From assembly GCA_018241445.1 (NCBI GenBank), contig JAFEDT010000004.1, positions 62,001-126,000 on the forward strand: a DNA stretch of 64,000 nucleotides, given 5' to 3'. Shown piece after piece: positions 30,944-40,497 of the stretch. A program made the translations under genes and the position numbers. Source of the DNA: Pseudomonadota bacterium. GTDB lineage: Bacteria; Pseudomonadota; Gammaproteobacteria; Steroidobacterales; Steroidobacteraceae. The notes below the pieces were generated by a model. The model did no database searches. It was not told the DNA's origin and saw nothing but the letters and a program-made list of their open reading frames with translations. Every line of letters starts with the position of its first letter. The stretch's first letter is position 1.

Positions 30944-31918
30944 TCACAGTCCAGTCCGGCTGCGCGGGATGACTTCGCATCCCGCCTGCTTCGGGGTGTC
31001 ATCGACCATTTGCGGCGGAAAGCCCTTGCCCAGCACCCTGACCCCGCAGGCCTCTTCGAGCCGCCGGATGATGTTGGGCGAAAGCTCTCGGGATCCGTAG
31101 CGTCGTTGGCCGTCCCTGAAGATCTGCAGCACGAGCGGTGACAGCTCGAGCGGTACGCGGTGCTGCTGCGCGATGGCATCGAACAACCCCACGTCCTTGA
31201 TGACCAGGTCCATGGTGAAGTTGATGTCGCGGCTGCCGTTCAGTATCACCTGCGATTCGGTCTCGTGCACGAAGGAGTTTCCCGAGGAGATCCTGATGGC
31301 CTCATAAACGGTGTTCATGTCCAGGCCGGCGACTTGCATGGTGGTCAACGCCTCGGTGAGCGCGATCAGGTGTGCGGTGCACAGAAAATTGGTCATGACC
31401 TTCAGGACCGAAGCGGAACCTAGCGGTCCGGTGTGCAGAATCTGGCATCCCAGGATACAGAGCAATGGCAGCGCGCGTTCGAACGCACTGCGTTCGCCAC
31501 CGGCAAGGATGGAGATGTTGCCGCTTGCGGCGCGGTGACAGCCGCCCGAGACCGGGCAGTCCAGCGCACTTGCACCGCGTGCCTCGACCAGCTGCGCCAG
31601 GCGCCCGATCTCCGCGGCATCCGTGGTGCTCATCTCGAGCCACAGCTGGCCCGGACCCATGCCGGCCACGACCCCATCGGGAGCCTCGAGGACCGCCGCG
31701 CTGGCGGCGGGCGATGGCAGGCAGGTGATGACGACATCCACCCGCTCAGCCAGCTCACGCCCAGTGGCGGCGCGCTGGGCGCCGCGATCCACGAAGCTCG
31801 CCACCTTTTCTTCGTCCAGGTCCCGCACGGTGACCTCCACGCCGTTGCGCAGCAGGTTGCCGACCAGTGCCGAACCGAGGTTACCGAGTCCAATGAAGCC
31901 GACCCGCCGGGTCGTCAT
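30944..31918 (-). CDS. NAD(P)-dependent beta-hydroxyacid dehydrogenase (HIBADH-like)
   Basis: 324 residues from the ATG at 31918. The same frame remains open through the tRNA-Gln gene, so an apparent start at 32056 is rejected. The Rossmann motif VGFIGLGNLGSALVGNLL opens the protein; LDCPVSGG is the substrate loop, and the catalytic Lys lies in GSASVLKVMTNFL. The C-terminal helical domain follows. Relatives oxidise 3-hydroxyisobutyrate, tartronate semialdehyde or related acids; the substrate cannot be told. The C-terminus is convergent with the CDGSH gene. Confidence 0.9.
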   Translation of the reverse strand: MTTRRVGFIGLGNLGSALVGNLLRNGVEVTVRDLDEEKVASFVDRGAQRAATGRELAERVDVVITCLPSPAASAAVLEAPDGVVAGMGPGQLWLEMSTTDAAEIGRLAQLVEARGASALDCPVSGGCHRAASGNISILAGGERSAFERALPLLCILGCQILHTGPLGSASVLKVMTNFLCTAHLIALTEALTTMQVAGLDMNTVYEAIRISSGNSFVHETESQVILNGSRDINFTMDLVIKDVGLFDAIAQQHRVPLELSPLVLQIFRDGQRRYGSRELSPNIIRRLEEACGVRVLGKGFPPQMVDDTPKQAGCEVIPRSRTGL

Positions 31919-31944
31919 GCCGAAACCTCGCGTCTGCAAAAAAT

Positions 31945-32019
31945 TGGCTGGGGTGGCAGGATTCGAACCTGCGAATGGCGGGATCAAAACCCGCTGCCTT
32001 ACCACTTGGCGACACCCCA
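31945..32019 (-). tRNA. tRNA-Gln(TTG)
   Basis: 75 nt with encoded CCA. Acceptor TGGGGTG pairs with CACCCCA, the D-arm is GCCAAGTGGTAAGGC, the anticodon loop reads TTTTGAT (anticodon TTG), and the T-arm is CAGGTTCGAATCCTG. The U1-A72-type first pair is typical of bacterial tRNA-Gln. It lies just downstream of ispE, as in many Gammaproteobacteria. Confidence 0.95.
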
Positions 32020-32057
32020 GCCGCGCCCGCGCCGCAAGCTGTGCGGGCGCGCGCATC

Positions 32058-32927
32058 TTACCCTCGCAGGGTGCCTGCGCGCGCCTCCAGCAGTTCGTGC
32101 AGTGGCGAGCGTGCGATTGCCTGCGTCACGAGGGCGCGCCACCGCCCCGGTACTTGCGCCGCGACCTGCCGTGCCTGCTGCGCAGTCTCGAATTGCGCGA
32201 AGACACACGAACCGGTGCCGGTGAGCCTGGGCGGGGCAAAGCGTCCCAGCCAGTCGAGGGCCTCCGCGACCTGGGCATAGCGCGCCCGCACCACCGGCTC
32301 GCAATCGTTGCGGCCTCCTGACCGGAAGAAATCGCGGATCGTGAGCCTGGCAGAATCTCTTTTCAATTCAGGACTCTGGAAGATCTCCCGGGTGCCGATC
32401 GAGACGCCGGGGTGGATCACCAGGAACCAGCGCTGCGGCGTCGGGACGGGCTGAAGGCGCTCGCCGATACCGTCGCCCCACGCCGTAAAACCCCTGATGA
32501 AGACAGGTACATCCGCGCCCAGCGACACCCCCAATCGAGCCAGCTCGTCCACCGTCAGCCGTGTATCCCACAGGCGGTTCAGGACCAGTAGCACCGTTGC
32601 GGCATCGGAGCTGCCTCCACCCAGTCCGCCCCCCAGGGGAATCCGCTTGCTGACGCCCACCTGGGCACCCAGTGAGACTCCGGTTTCCCGCTGCAGGGCA
32701 CGGGCCGCGCGCACCACCAGGTCCTCCTCCGCCGCGACGCCCTCGGGACCCTCGAGCCGCTCGATCGCCCCGTTGGCGCGAACTGCAACACGGATTGTGT
32801 CGGCGAGGTCGACGAGCTGGAACAGTGTCTGCAGCTCGTGATAACCGTCGGCTCGCCGCCCGGTGACATGCAGGAACAGGTTGAGTTTCGCCGGCGCCGG
32901 CCACAGCAATTCGCCCGGCGCATTCAC
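32058..32927 (-). CDS. ispE: 4-diphosphocytidyl-2-C-methyl-D-erythritol kinase
   Basis: 289 residues from a GTG that overlaps the lolB stop (GTGA). It phosphorylates CDP-methylerythritol in the MEP isoprenoid pathway. GHMP-kinase features: PAPAKLNLFLHVTGRRADGY at the start with the catalytic Lys/Asn, the ATP loop IPLGGGLGGGSSDAAT, Asp in SLGADVPVF, and a C-terminal LTGTGSCVFAQF. The lolB-ispE-tRNA-Gln order is conserved. Confidence 0.97.
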   Translation of the reverse strand: MNAPGELLWPAPAKLNLFLHVTGRRADGYHELQTLFQLVDLADTIRVAVRANGAIERLEGPEGVAAEEDLVVRAARALQRETGVSLGAQVGVSKRIPLGGGLGGGSSDAATVLLVLNRLWDTRLTVDELARLGVSLGADVPVFIRGFTAWGDGIGERLQPVPTPQRWFLVIHPGVSIGTREIFQSPELKRDSARLTIRDFFRSGGRNDCEPVVRARYAQVAEALDWLGRFAPPRLTGTGSCVFAQFETAQQARQVAAQVPGRWRALVTQAIARSPLHELLEARAGTLRG

Positions 32928-33607
32928 GGCTGCCAGTCGTCCACCAGCAGCTTCACGCGCACATTGTCGCGGCGCAGGGTCAGTCGCGAAGGCAGTACGG
33001 ACGCGGCGCCAGCCGCAGCGGCGACGCCGGGAGCCGCCATGTACGCCGTGTATTCGATCCGCCAGCCTGTTTGCTGCAGAACCTTCAGGCGGGGTTGCAC
33101 ATCCATGGTCTCTTCGGCCGCTTGCGCCGGATCGGGTACCCCGAGCACCCAGAAACGCAGGCTGGCCAGCGGCGGATCGAAGCCCAGCCTCGCTTTCAGC
33201 GCGGCGTGCGCGGCGTCGCTGCTGTACTGCTCGCCATGTGCCGTAACGATCTGCAGATCGTCGCCTTGCGCACTGATATATACCCCGCCGGCCCCCAGCG
33301 GTCCCTCCAGCGAGAGCTGCGTGCGCCCGCCCTCCTGCTGCCAGCGCAGCGAGGCGTTGAAACCCTCCTCGCCCGCGGCGACGGCAACACGGCCCTTGAG
33401 TCTGAAGTGCGCCAGCGCCTGCAGCTGCGCGCGCCGCTGCGGCCAGGCCTCGGGCGATACGGTCGTGGGCACCACGGGCGCCGTGGCGCAACCGCCGAGC
33501 ACCATCGCCACCCCCAGGCTCGCCAGGACACCAGCCAGTCCCCGACCCTGGGCGGGTCGCGCTCCGGCGGGCATCACGGTGGGGCGCGCGTGGCTACGGT
33601 TGGGCAT
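32924..33607 (-). CDS. lolB: Outer-membrane lipoprotein insertion factor LolB
   Basis: 227 residues from the ATG at 33607, overlapping the TPR gene by 14 bp; an ATG at 33574 would avoid the overlap. A lipoprotein signal ends in the lipobox VLGGC (Cys near residue 40). The mature part has HFRLKGRVAVAAGEEGFNAS and WQQEGGRTQLSLEGPLGAGG, the half-barrel start of LolB, with a conserved WVLGVPDP. It receives lipoproteins from LolA and inserts them in the outer membrane. Confidence 0.9.
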   Translation of the reverse strand: MPNRSHARPTVMPAGARPAQGRGLAGVLASLGVAMVLGGCATAPVVPTTVSPEAWPQRRAQLQALAHFRLKGRVAVAAGEEGFNASLRWQQEGGRTQLSLEGPLGAGGVYISAQGDDLQIVTAHGEQYSSDAAHAALKARLGFDPPLASLRFWVLGVPDPAQAAEETMDVQPRLKVLQQTGWRIEYTAYMAAPGVAAAAGAASVLPSRLTLRRDNVRVKLLVDDWQP

Positions 33608-35327
33608 TCGGCAGGAAGCGGTCGACCGTCGCTTTCAACTCGCGCGAGTCGGGCGCGCGCGCCAGCGCCGTGTTCCACACGCGGCGCGCCGCGTTCTGCT
33701 GGCCGCTGATCCACAGGGCCTCGCCCCAATGCGCGGCGATTTCCGCGTTGTGGTCCAGGGAGTAGGCGCGCCGCAGGCTGTCCAGCGCGCCCGCCGGATC
33801 GCCGGCGCGCACGTGCACCCAGCCGAGACTGTCGAGGGCGGCGGGACTGTCGGGCATGACATTCAGCGCCCGCCGAATCAGGTCCTCGGCGTGACCGAGC
33901 TGCAGGTGGTGATTGGCGAGCGTGTACCCGAGCGCATTCAACAGTGTCGGGTCGTCGGGTCGCTGCGCCAGCAGCTGCTCCAGCGCCGCGATCGACTCGT
34001 TGACGCGCCCCGCCCGTTCCAGGATGACGGCGCGGTCGTATTCAATTGCCGGATGCCGCGGATGCCGCTGCAACGCCGCATCCAGCAGAGCCAGTCCCTG
34101 CATGGCCTCACCGTTGTCGGCCAACAGGCGTGCCCTGGCAAGAGTGACGTCGAGTTCGTCCTCGGGATGATCGGCCGCGAAGTCAGCCAACAGCGCCTGC
34201 GCCTCCTCGTGCGCCCCGCGCTTCAGCAGCAGCGCCGCCGCGTGCGTGCGTGCCGATAGGGCGACGGAAGAGTCATAGAGGCGCCGATACTGGGCCAGCG
34301 CACCGTCACGATCGCCTCCACGGGCCGTCGCCTCCGCGAGCAGCAGCAGGGTCTCGTCATCGGGGCCGTCGCGGGTCAGCACGTCGTTGAGCCGGCGCCG
34401 CGCCTCCGGAAAATCCCCGCTGTCCAGGGCAAGTGCGGCCAGGCGCCGGTCGATCTCCGCCGCCGGCCCGCCCTGGGACCGCAGGCGCAGCAGTTGCTCG
34501 CGCGCCTGGGCACCCCGGTCGAGTGCCGCCAGCACCTCCGCCCGCAGGAAAGTGCCGGGCACAGCATGCGCCGCCTGCGCCTGGCGGGCGGTCGCTTCCG
34601 CCTCCGATCCCTGTCCCCGCAACACCTGGGCGCGTGCCAGCACGCGCAGCGCCGCGGGCTCGTTCTCATCCTGCTGCAGTGCCGCGCGCGCGTAGCGCTC
34701 CGCACGCTCCCCGTCGTAGGCGGCCAGCGCCACCTCTCCCAGCACCACCTGCGCCCCGGGGGCGTTGCTGACGGGCGGCACCACCGAGCCGTCCATGGCG
34801 GCGAGCACCGCGGGCGCATCCGATTCCGCCAGCAGCAGTGCGGTCAGCTGCGCCATATTGCGCGTCGCGCGCGCCGCGGACGACGGCGTGGGCGAGGACT
34901 GGGCGCCACCGCCGCTGGCCAGCCAGTAGGCGCGCAGCGCCGTACGGGCGTCCTCGATCCGGTAGAGCTTCAGGGCGACGGCGGCGTACATGACGTTGGC
35001 GTCGCGATCAGAGGGCTCGAGCTGGCGCCAGCGGCTCACCGCCATCCAGGCCGCGGGCACATGCTCGCAACCCATCGCCACCTCGGTTGCACGGCGCGCC
35101 ACCTGCGTATCCGCCGCGGCCGCCGCCCGGGCGTAATCCTGCGCCGCCTGGCGGCAGTCCCCGCCCTTGAGCAGTTCCTCGGCCCGGGCGGCCAGGGCCG
35201 TGCTGTCCACCGGCGGTTCCGGCCGCGGGGGCGGCGCACCGTGGCAACCGGCCATGGCAAGAAAGGCCGCGCCGAGGGCGGCCGGGAGCCCGTTTCGCAA
35301 GCAAACCCCGTGAAGTGGCTGTTTCAC
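33594..35327 (-). CDS. TPR-repeat lipoprotein
   Basis: 577 residues from a GTG at 35327. A lipoprotein signal (VKQPLHGVCLRNGLPAALGA, then AFLAMAGC) places it at a membrane, probably outer. The body is a helical solenoid of tetratricopeptide repeats, clearest toward the end: DPTLLNALGYTLANHHLQLG and SPAALDSLGWVHVRAGDPAG. A much longer in-frame reading upstream is the shadow of prfA. The gene lies at the lolB-ispE promoter, divergent from prfA; the same TPR-lolB-ispE order occurs in other Gammaproteobacteria. Role unknown; scaffold or envelope assembly is likely. Confidence 0.88.
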   Translation of the reverse strand: MKQPLHGVCLRNGLPAALGAAFLAMAGCHGAPPPRPEPPVDSTALAARAEELLKGGDCRQAAQDYARAAAAADTQVARRATEVAMGCEHVPAAWMAVSRWRQLEPSDRDANVMYAAVALKLYRIEDARTALRAYWLASGGGAQSSPTPSSAARATRNMAQLTALLLAESDAPAVLAAMDGSVVPPVSNAPGAQVVLGEVALAAYDGERAERYARAALQQDENEPAALRVLARAQVLRGQGSEAEATARQAQAAHAVPGTFLRAEVLAALDRGAQAREQLLRLRSQGGPAAEIDRRLAALALDSGDFPEARRRLNDVLTRDGPDDETLLLLAEATARGGDRDGALAQYRRLYDSSVALSARTHAAALLLKRGAHEEAQALLADFAADHPEDELDVTLARARLLADNGEAMQGLALLDAALQRHPRHPAIEYDRAVILERAGRVNESIAALEQLLAQRPDDPTLLNALGYTLANHHLQLGHAEDLIRRALNVMPDSPAALDSLGWVHVRAGDPAGALDSLRRAYSLDHNAEIAAHWGEALWISGQQNAARRVWNTALARAPDSRELKATVDRFLPNAQP

Positions 35328-35333
35328 AGGCCC

Positions 35334-35364
35334 ACTATAGAGCCTCTGCACCCGCGCCGTTAAG
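35334..35364 (-). promoter_or_regulatory. Promoter of the TPR-lolB-ispE operon
   Basis: Minus strand: TTAACG, an 18-bp spacer, then TATAGT, ending a few bases before the GTG of the TPR gene. Such a short distance means either a near-leaderless transcript or a start further in. Confidence 0.4.
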
Positions 35365-35438
35365 GACCGGGTTGTCACAATCCGCAGGGTCGTCCATGAA
35401 TCGAGGATCCGACGTAGAATCGCGACCCGCCGCACATC

Positions 35439-36518
35439 ATGAAGGACTCCATCCGCCAACGCCTGCAGAAACTCTCCGACCGCTTCGAGGAAGTCGGCCG
35501 TGTGCTGGCCGGTGACGAGGTGGCCGGCGGCTCGCAACAGTTCCGGGAGCTGTCCGTGGAGTACGCGCGGCTGCAGCCGGTGGCGGAACGATTCCGCCAG
35601 TACCACGGCCTGGAGACCGACCTCAGCGCCGCCCATGTCCTGCAGCAGGACCCCGATCCGGGCATGCGGGAGCTGGGGGCGCAGGAAGTGCGCGAGCTGC
35701 AGGAGCGCCTGGCAGCCGAGGACGACGAGCTGCGCAAGCTGCTGCTGCCCAAGGATCCGCGCGACGAGCGCAACATCTTCCTGGAGGTGCGCGCCGGCAC
35801 CGGCGGCGACGAGGCGGCGATCTTCGCCGGCGACCTGCACCGCATGTATGCGCGTTTCGCAGAGAGTCGTGGCTTTACCGTCGAGGTGCTCAGCGAGAAC
35901 CCGGGCGAGCACGGCGGCTACCGCGAGATCATCAGCCGCATCGCCGGGCGCGGCGCCTTCTCGCTGTTCAAGTTCGAGTCCGGCACGCACCGCGTGCAGC
36001 GCGTGCCGGCGACAGAGGCGCAGGGCCGCATCCATACTTCGGCCTGCACCATCGCCATCCTGCCGGAACTGGATGAGGTCGAGCAGGTGGACATCAACCC
36101 CGCCGACCTGCGCATCGACACCTTCCGCTCCTCGGGCGCTGGCGGCCAGCACGTCAACAAGACCGACTCGGCGGTGCGCATCACCCACCTGCCCAGCGGC
36201 ATCGTGGTGGAATGCCAGGACGAGCGTTCGCAGCACAAGAACCGTGCGCGCGCCATGTCGCTGCTGAAGGCGCGGCTGCTGGCGGCCGAACAGGAGAAAC
36301 AACAGAGCGCCCAGGCACAGTCGCGCCGCCTGCAGGTCGGCAGCGGCGACCGCTCCGAGCGCATCCGCACCTACAACTTTCCCCAGGGCCGCGTCACCGA
36401 TCACCGCATCGACCTGACCCTGTACCGGCTGCAGCAGATCATGGACGGCGCGCTGGCCGAGCTGATCGAGCCGCTGCAGCAGGAGTACCAGGCGGAGTTG
36501 CTGGCGCAGGAGTCATGA
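35439..36518 (+). CDS. prfA: Peptide chain release factor 1
   Basis: 359 residues, the usual length. The PAT codon-recognition tripeptide is in [16 protein letters not shown], which marks RF1 (UAA/UAG), and the GGQ catalytic loop is in [18 protein letters not shown] plausible -10, TAGAAT at 35415-35420, precedes it. hemA, often upstream of prfA, is absent; prmC, the enzyme that methylates the GGQ Gln, is 7 kb downstream instead of adjacent. Confidence 0.97.
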   Translation: MKDSIRQRLQKLSDRFEEVGRVLAGDEVAGGSQQFRELSVEYARLQPVAERFRQYHGLETDLSAAHVLQQDPDPGMRELGAQEVRELQERLAAEDDELRKLLLPKDPRDERNIFLEVRAGTGGDEAAIFAGDLHRMYARFAESRGFTVEVLSENPGEHGGYREIISRIAGRGAFSLFKFESGTHRVQRVPATEAQGRIHTSACTIAILPELDEVEQVDINPADLRIDTFRSSGAGGQHVNKTDSAVRITHLPSGIVVECQDERSQHKNRARAMSLLKARLLAAEQEKQQSAQAQSRRLQVGSGDRSERIRTYNFPQGRVTDHRIDLTLYRLQQIMDGALAELIEPLQQEYQAELLAQES

Positions 36519-37240
36519 GCGGCGGGGCTGAGTTCATCGTCGACAGCGCCACCGGCATAGACGTCGCGCTGCCGGTGGCCGGTCCCGGCGCACGCTCCTA
36601 TGCTTTCATCATCGACTGGCACATCCGCCTGGTACTGGCGCTCGCCTGGTATGCCGGCGCCGCCCTGCTCTACAGCGGCCGCCTGACTTTGGCGGCGCCG
36701 CTCGCCAGCGACACCCGCTGGTTCACCACCGTGCTGGCGCCGGCACTGGCCATTTACTTCCTCTATCACCCGGTCGTTGAACTGGCGCTGCGCGGCAGCA
36801 CCCCCGGCAAACGCATGGCGGGAGTGCGTATCGTCAACCGCCACGGCGCCGCGCCGGGGGCAGGCGCGGTCCTGATCCGCAACGTGTTCCGCCTGATCGA
36901 CAGCCTGCCGCTGTGCTACGGCGTCGGCCTGGTGAGCGTCGCGATGACAGCGGAGCACCTGCGCATCGGCGACCTGGCGGCCGGCACGCTGCTGGTGTAC
37001 GAACGCCCTGCGCCGGCACCTGCGGGCGCCGCCGCGCTCGGCACAGCCCGGGACCCGGCCGCGGCGGAAGTTGCCGCGGAGCTGCTGCAGCGCTGGCCGC
37101 AGCTGTTGCCCGAGGCGCGGATCCGCCTCGCGCGCGCCCTGCTGGCAGCGCAGGCGGATGGCGCCGGGACGCACGGCGCCGACGATCGCTACTGGCAGGC
37201 GCGCCTGCGGGAGCTGCTGCGCAGCGGCGGCGTGTCATGA
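36515..37240 (+). CDS. RDD-family membrane protein
   Basis: 241 residues, ATGA overlap with prfA. The RDD domain spans the first 160 residues: [20 protein letters not shown] (Arg and Asp-Asp-like positions), two to three membrane spans, [17 protein letters not shown] and [17 protein letters not shown]. The C-terminal 80 residues are a soluble helical part ([20 protein letters not shown]). RDD proteins have been linked to ion transport or protein quality control in membranes. Here it pairs with the SpoIIM-like gene and faces the MoxR cluster. Confidence 0.88.
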   Translation: MSGGAEFIVDSATGIDVALPVAGPGARSYAFIIDWHIRLVLALAWYAGAALLYSGRLTLAAPLASDTRWFTTVLAPALAIYFLYHPVVELALRGSTPGKRMAGVRIVNRHGAAPGAGAVLIRNVFRLIDSLPLCYGVGLVSVAMTAEHLRIGDLAAGTLLVYERPAPAPAGAAALGTARDPAAAEVAAELLQRWPQLLPEARIRLARALLAAQADGAGTHGADDRYWQARLRELLRSGGVS

Positions 37241-38244
37241 GCCACCCGGGCGAGCGCGGCCGGGCACTTGCCGTCAGCCTGCTGCAGCACTCCGCACAGT
37301 GGCAGGCAGCGCAGGCGCGTGCGCAACGGCTGGCGGCGGGTCGCACCGCTGACGCCGCGGATGCCACCCAGCTGGCGCAGGACTATCGCACCCTGGCCTA
37401 TGACCTGGCGCGCGCGCGCGCCTTGTTGCCCGACAGCCGCACACGCGAATACCTGGAGCGCACCTACGCGCAGGCTCACGCCACTCTCTACCGCGGCGCA
37501 TGGCATCCGCTGGACAGCCTGCTGCGGCTGCTGCGCGAGCAGTTGCCGCGGGCCGTGCGCTGGCTGCTGCCCTACCTGGCGTGGAGCACGACAATCTTCG
37601 TGCTGAGCGCGCTGGCCGGCTACGCGCTGGTGCGGCACTACCCTGAGCTGATCGCGCTGTTCGCCTCGCCGGAGCTGATCGCCAGCGTCGAGCACGGCCG
37701 GCTGTGGACCGAGGGCCTGCTGAATGTCGTGCCCTCCGCGGTGCTGTCGGTGCAGATCCTGACCAACAACATCGTGGTCAGCCTGTTCGCGTATTGCGCC
37801 GGCTTCCTGTTCGGCCTGGGCACGCTGTACATCCTGGGTCTCAACGGCCTGATGCTGGGGGCGGTCTTCGCCTTCACGGCACAGCACGCCCTGGCGCGGC
37901 CGCTGCTGGAGTTCATCGTCGCGCATGGCTGCGTGGAGCTGTCGGTCATGTGCCTGTCGGGAGCTGCGGGCGCTGCGGTGGGCGAGGCACTGATCCGTCC
38001 GGGGTCGCAGGGTCGCATGGAATCCTTCCGCCGCGCGGCGGCGCGCTCCGGCACGGTCCTGTTCGCCTGCACGCTGCTGCTCATCGGCGCCGGCCTGATC
38101 GAGGGTTACGTCTCGCCCGATCCGCGCTTCAGCTTCACGGCGCGCATCGCCATTGGCGCCGGCTACTGGCTGGTGATGGTGCTGTTGCTGAGCGGCAGGC
38201 TGTGGCCGCGACAGCGACAAGCCGCGCGGCGCATCATCGAGTGA
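37237..38244 (+). CDS. SpoIIM/DUF95-family membrane protein
   Basis: 335 residues, ATGA overlap with the RDD gene. A soluble helical N-terminus (about 110 residues) is followed by five to six membrane helices. The conserved centre is LLNVVPSAVLSVQILTNNIV and GTLYILGLNGLMLGAVFAFT with a following H-G. In sporeformers SpoIIM recruits peptidoglycan hydrolases; in Proteobacteria this gene accompanies MoxR/DUF58 clusters, role unknown. It ends 7 bp from the convergent DUF58 gene. Confidence 0.9.
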   Translation: MSHPGERGRALAVSLLQHSAQWQAAQARAQRLAAGRTADAADATQLAQDYRTLAYDLARARALLPDSRTREYLERTYAQAHATLYRGAWHPLDSLLRLLREQLPRAVRWLLPYLAWSTTIFVLSALAGYALVRHYPELIALFASPELIASVEHGRLWTEGLLNVVPSAVLSVQILTNNIVVSLFAYCAGFLFGLGTLYILGLNGLMLGAVFAFTAQHALARPLLEFIVAHGCVELSVMCLSGAAGAAVGEALIRPGSQGRMESFRRAAARSGTVLFACTLLLIGAGLIEGYVSPDPRFSFTARIAIGAGYWLVMVLLLSGRLWPRQRQAARRIIE

Positions 38245-38251
38245 GCCGCAG

Positions 38252-39547
38252 CTATATCCGCCGCAGCCGCCGCAGGGCCTCGTAGCGCTCGAACACCGCC
38301 TGTTCCAGCCGGGCGGCAGGCGCCACCACTACCGGCGCGCCCAGCCGCTCGAGCATGGCGCGCCGCGACGTGGCGCGCGCCACCTGCTCCGCGGCGGCGA
38401 GCGAGATCCATGGATCGCGCCAGTCGCGCGCGTGCCGCCGCACCAGCGCCTCGACCTCACCACTGCCGGCACCGGCCACCATGACCAGGTGCGGCGGTGC
38501 CAGCAGCCGCACGGCACGCGCCAGCTGCTCACCGGCGGCGGCATCGTCCAGATCGGTCAACAGGACGACTAGCGTGCGATGCCGCAACACCTGGCGCAGG
38601 CGCACCGCCGCGGCGGTGACGTCCGACTCGCCCTGCTGCGGCGCCAGGGACTCCAGCGCGCCGCGCAGCGCGGCCACCGCCGCCACCCCGCGTGCGGGCG
38701 GACAGCAGACGAGCACCTGGGCGGCGTATACCAGCAGACCGATGCGGTCGTCCTGCCCGGTAACCACCTGCGCAAAGCGCGCCGCCAGGTTGCAGTAGAC
38801 GCCCAGGCGGTCCAGCGGTCCGCACGGGACACGGCTCAGCCGTCCAGCGTCGATGACCACCATGATGTCCAGGTGCTGGTCCTCGCTGTAGTCGCGCGAG
38901 ATCAGAGCGCCGCGGCGCGCGGTGGCCTTCCAGTCGATGCGCACCAGCGGATCGCCCCGCTGGTAGGCGCGCAGTTGCCGCAGTTCCGCGCCCGCGCCCG
39001 AGCGGCGGCGTGCCCGCGCGCCGCCTGCGGTGCCGTGCACCTTCATGCCGCGCGCCAGCGTCTCGGGTGTGACGCGTAGCTCCTGCTGCGGCTGCAGGGT
39101 CCGCGCCCACCATGCCAGCGCCAGCGGACCCAGCAGCCGCGCCGCCACCTGCGGCCAGGCGTAGCGGCCCAGGTGCACCGGCAGCAGCGTCACGGCGTCG
39201 CGCACCGTGGCGCCCGCGACTACCCGCACCTGGCGCACGTGCCGCATCGGCTGCACGCCGTGTGGCGTCTGCGGCGCGTACTGCAGCAGCAGCGGCCGGC
39301 GCGTGCCGTTGGTGAACTCGAAGCTCGCCGCCTGCGGCACACCCAGCACCGCGCGCACAGCGGTGCGCACTGCGACATGCACCGTGGCGCGCCGCGCCCA
39401 CAGCGCCTCCATCGCCAGGCCCGCCAGCAGCAGTGCGGCGGGCAAGCGCCACAGCGGCGTGAGCTGCGTCGCGTCAGACCAGATGGCGACCACGGCCAGC
39501 ACCGCCGTCAGCACGATCAACACGTAAGCACGGCGCGCCAGGTGCAT
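38252..39547 (-). CDS. DUF58 (VWA-like) membrane-anchored protein
   Basis: 431 residues. Two N-terminal membrane helices (AYVLIVLTAVLAVVAIWSDA and the next hydrophobic stretch), a beta-rich region, and then the DUF58 core: ELRQLRAYQRGDPLVRIDWK, then ATARRGALISRDYSEDQHLD and IMVVIDAGRLSR, a von Willebrand-A-like metal site (D-x-G-x-x form). DUF58 proteins are the usual partners of MoxR ATPases. The start overlaps the moxR stop by one base. Confidence 0.92.
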   Translation of the reverse strand: MHLARRAYVLIVLTAVLAVVAIWSDATQLTPLWRLPAALLLAGLAMEALWARRATVHVAVRTAVRAVLGVPQAASFEFTNGTRRPLLLQYAPQTPHGVQPMRHVRQVRVVAGATVRDAVTLLPVHLGRYAWPQVAARLLGPLALAWWARTLQPQQELRVTPETLARGMKVHGTAGGARARRRSGAGAELRQLRAYQRGDPLVRIDWKATARRGALISRDYSEDQHLDIMVVIDAGRLSRVPCGPLDRLGVYCNLAARFAQVVTGQDDRIGLLVYAAQVLVCCPPARGVAAVAALRGALESLAPQQGESDVTAAAVRLRQVLRHRTLVVLLTDLDDAAAGEQLARAVRLLAPPHLVMVAGAGSGEVEALVRRHARDWRDPWISLAAAEQVARATSRRAMLERLGAPVVVAPAARLEQAVFERYEALRRLRRI

Positions 39548-40497
39548 CAGCGCGGCACCGGTGTCTCACCGAGCAGGGCGCGCACCACGTCCAGGTCGCG
39601 CAGGTTCTCCAGCACCGCCTCGGGCGTCAGGACCAGGCGGTGCGCCATCACCCAGGGGGCGCACTCCTTGACGTCATCGGGCGTGACGAAATCCGCGCCG
39701 CGCGCCCCGGCCGCCACGCGCGCCGCCTTCAGCAGCGACAGCGCGCCGCGGGTCGAGAGGCCCAGCGACAGGTGCGGATGCGAGCGCGAGGCGCGCGCCA
39801 GGTCGAGCACATAGCCGCTGAGTGCCTCCGCCACGTGCACCCGGTCCATCTGCTCGCGCGCCGCCGCCAGCAGTCCCGGCGCCAGCGGCTGCACCTGCGC
39901 TACCGCCGCCCCGGCGGCGGGAGTCACGCTGCCGTAACGCCGCAGCACTTCCTCCTCCACCTCGCGCGCCGGGTAGTCCATGTCCAGGCGCAACATGAAA
40001 CGGTCGAGCTGCGACTCCGGCAGCGGGTAGGTGCCCTCGAACTCGCGCGGATTCTGGGTCGCGATCAGCAGGAAGTCCGCTGACAATGCCCACACGCTGC
40101 GCTCGACGCTTACCTGGCGTTCCTCCATCGCCTCCAGCAGTGCTGACTGCGTCTTGGGGCCGGCGCGGTTGATCTCGTCGACCAGCACCACGTCGGCAAA
40201 CACCGGCCCGGGACGGAACACGAACTCGCGGCGCGACTCATCGAACACGTGCACACCGGTGATGTCGCTGGGCATCAGGTCGGCCGTCCCCTGGATGCGC
40301 TTGAACTCCCCGCCCAGCGCGTGCGCCAGCGCCTTGGCCAGCAGTGTCTTGCCCAGTCCCGGTACGCCCTGCACCAGCAGGTGGCCGCGCGCCACCAGCG
40401 CCGTCACCAGCAGCGGCACCGCGGTGGCGACCCCGCTGACCACGCGTCCCAGTTCACGCGTGAGCTGCCCCTGAAGCTCCTCGATTGCCGTGGTCAT
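39547..40497 (-). CDS. MoxR-type AAA+ ATPase
   Basis: 316 residues. Walker A GVPGLGKTLLAKALAHALGG, Walker B VVLVDEINRAGPKTQSALLE, sensor IATQNPREFEGTYPLPESQL, and the arginine finger in LDRFMLRLDMDYP. MoxR ATPases act as chaperones that mature or activate VWA-domain partners, here the DUF58 product. It overlaps the DUF4350 gene start by 4 bp. Confidence 0.95.
   Translation of the reverse strand: MTTAIEELQGQLTRELGRVVSGVATAVPLLVTALVARGHLLVQGVPGLGKTLLAKALAHALGGEFKRIQGTADLMPSDITGVHVFDESRREFVFRPGPVFADVVLVDEINRAGPKTQSALLEAMEERQVSVERSVWALSADFLLIATQNPREFEGTYPLPESQLDRFMLRLDMDYPAREVEEEVLRRYGSVTPAAGAAVAQVQPLAPGLLAAAREQMDRVHVAEALSGYVLDLARASRSHPHLSLGLSTRGALSLLKAARVAAGARGADFVTPDDVKECAPWVMAHRLVLTPEAVLENLRDLDVVRALLGETPVPR

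Noticed and set aside
31919..32056. N-terminal extension of the dehydrogenase
   Set aside because: It would translate the tRNA-Gln gene; the Rossmann motif begins right after the ATG at 31,918.
32928..33491. Long N-terminal extension of IspE
   Set aside because: It overlaps lolB entirely, while a GTG at 32,927 couples the genes by 4 bp at the conserved IspE start.
35328..36404. Extension of the TPR protein to 936 residues
   Set aside because: The extra part is antisense to prfA; the lipoprotein signal marks the true start.
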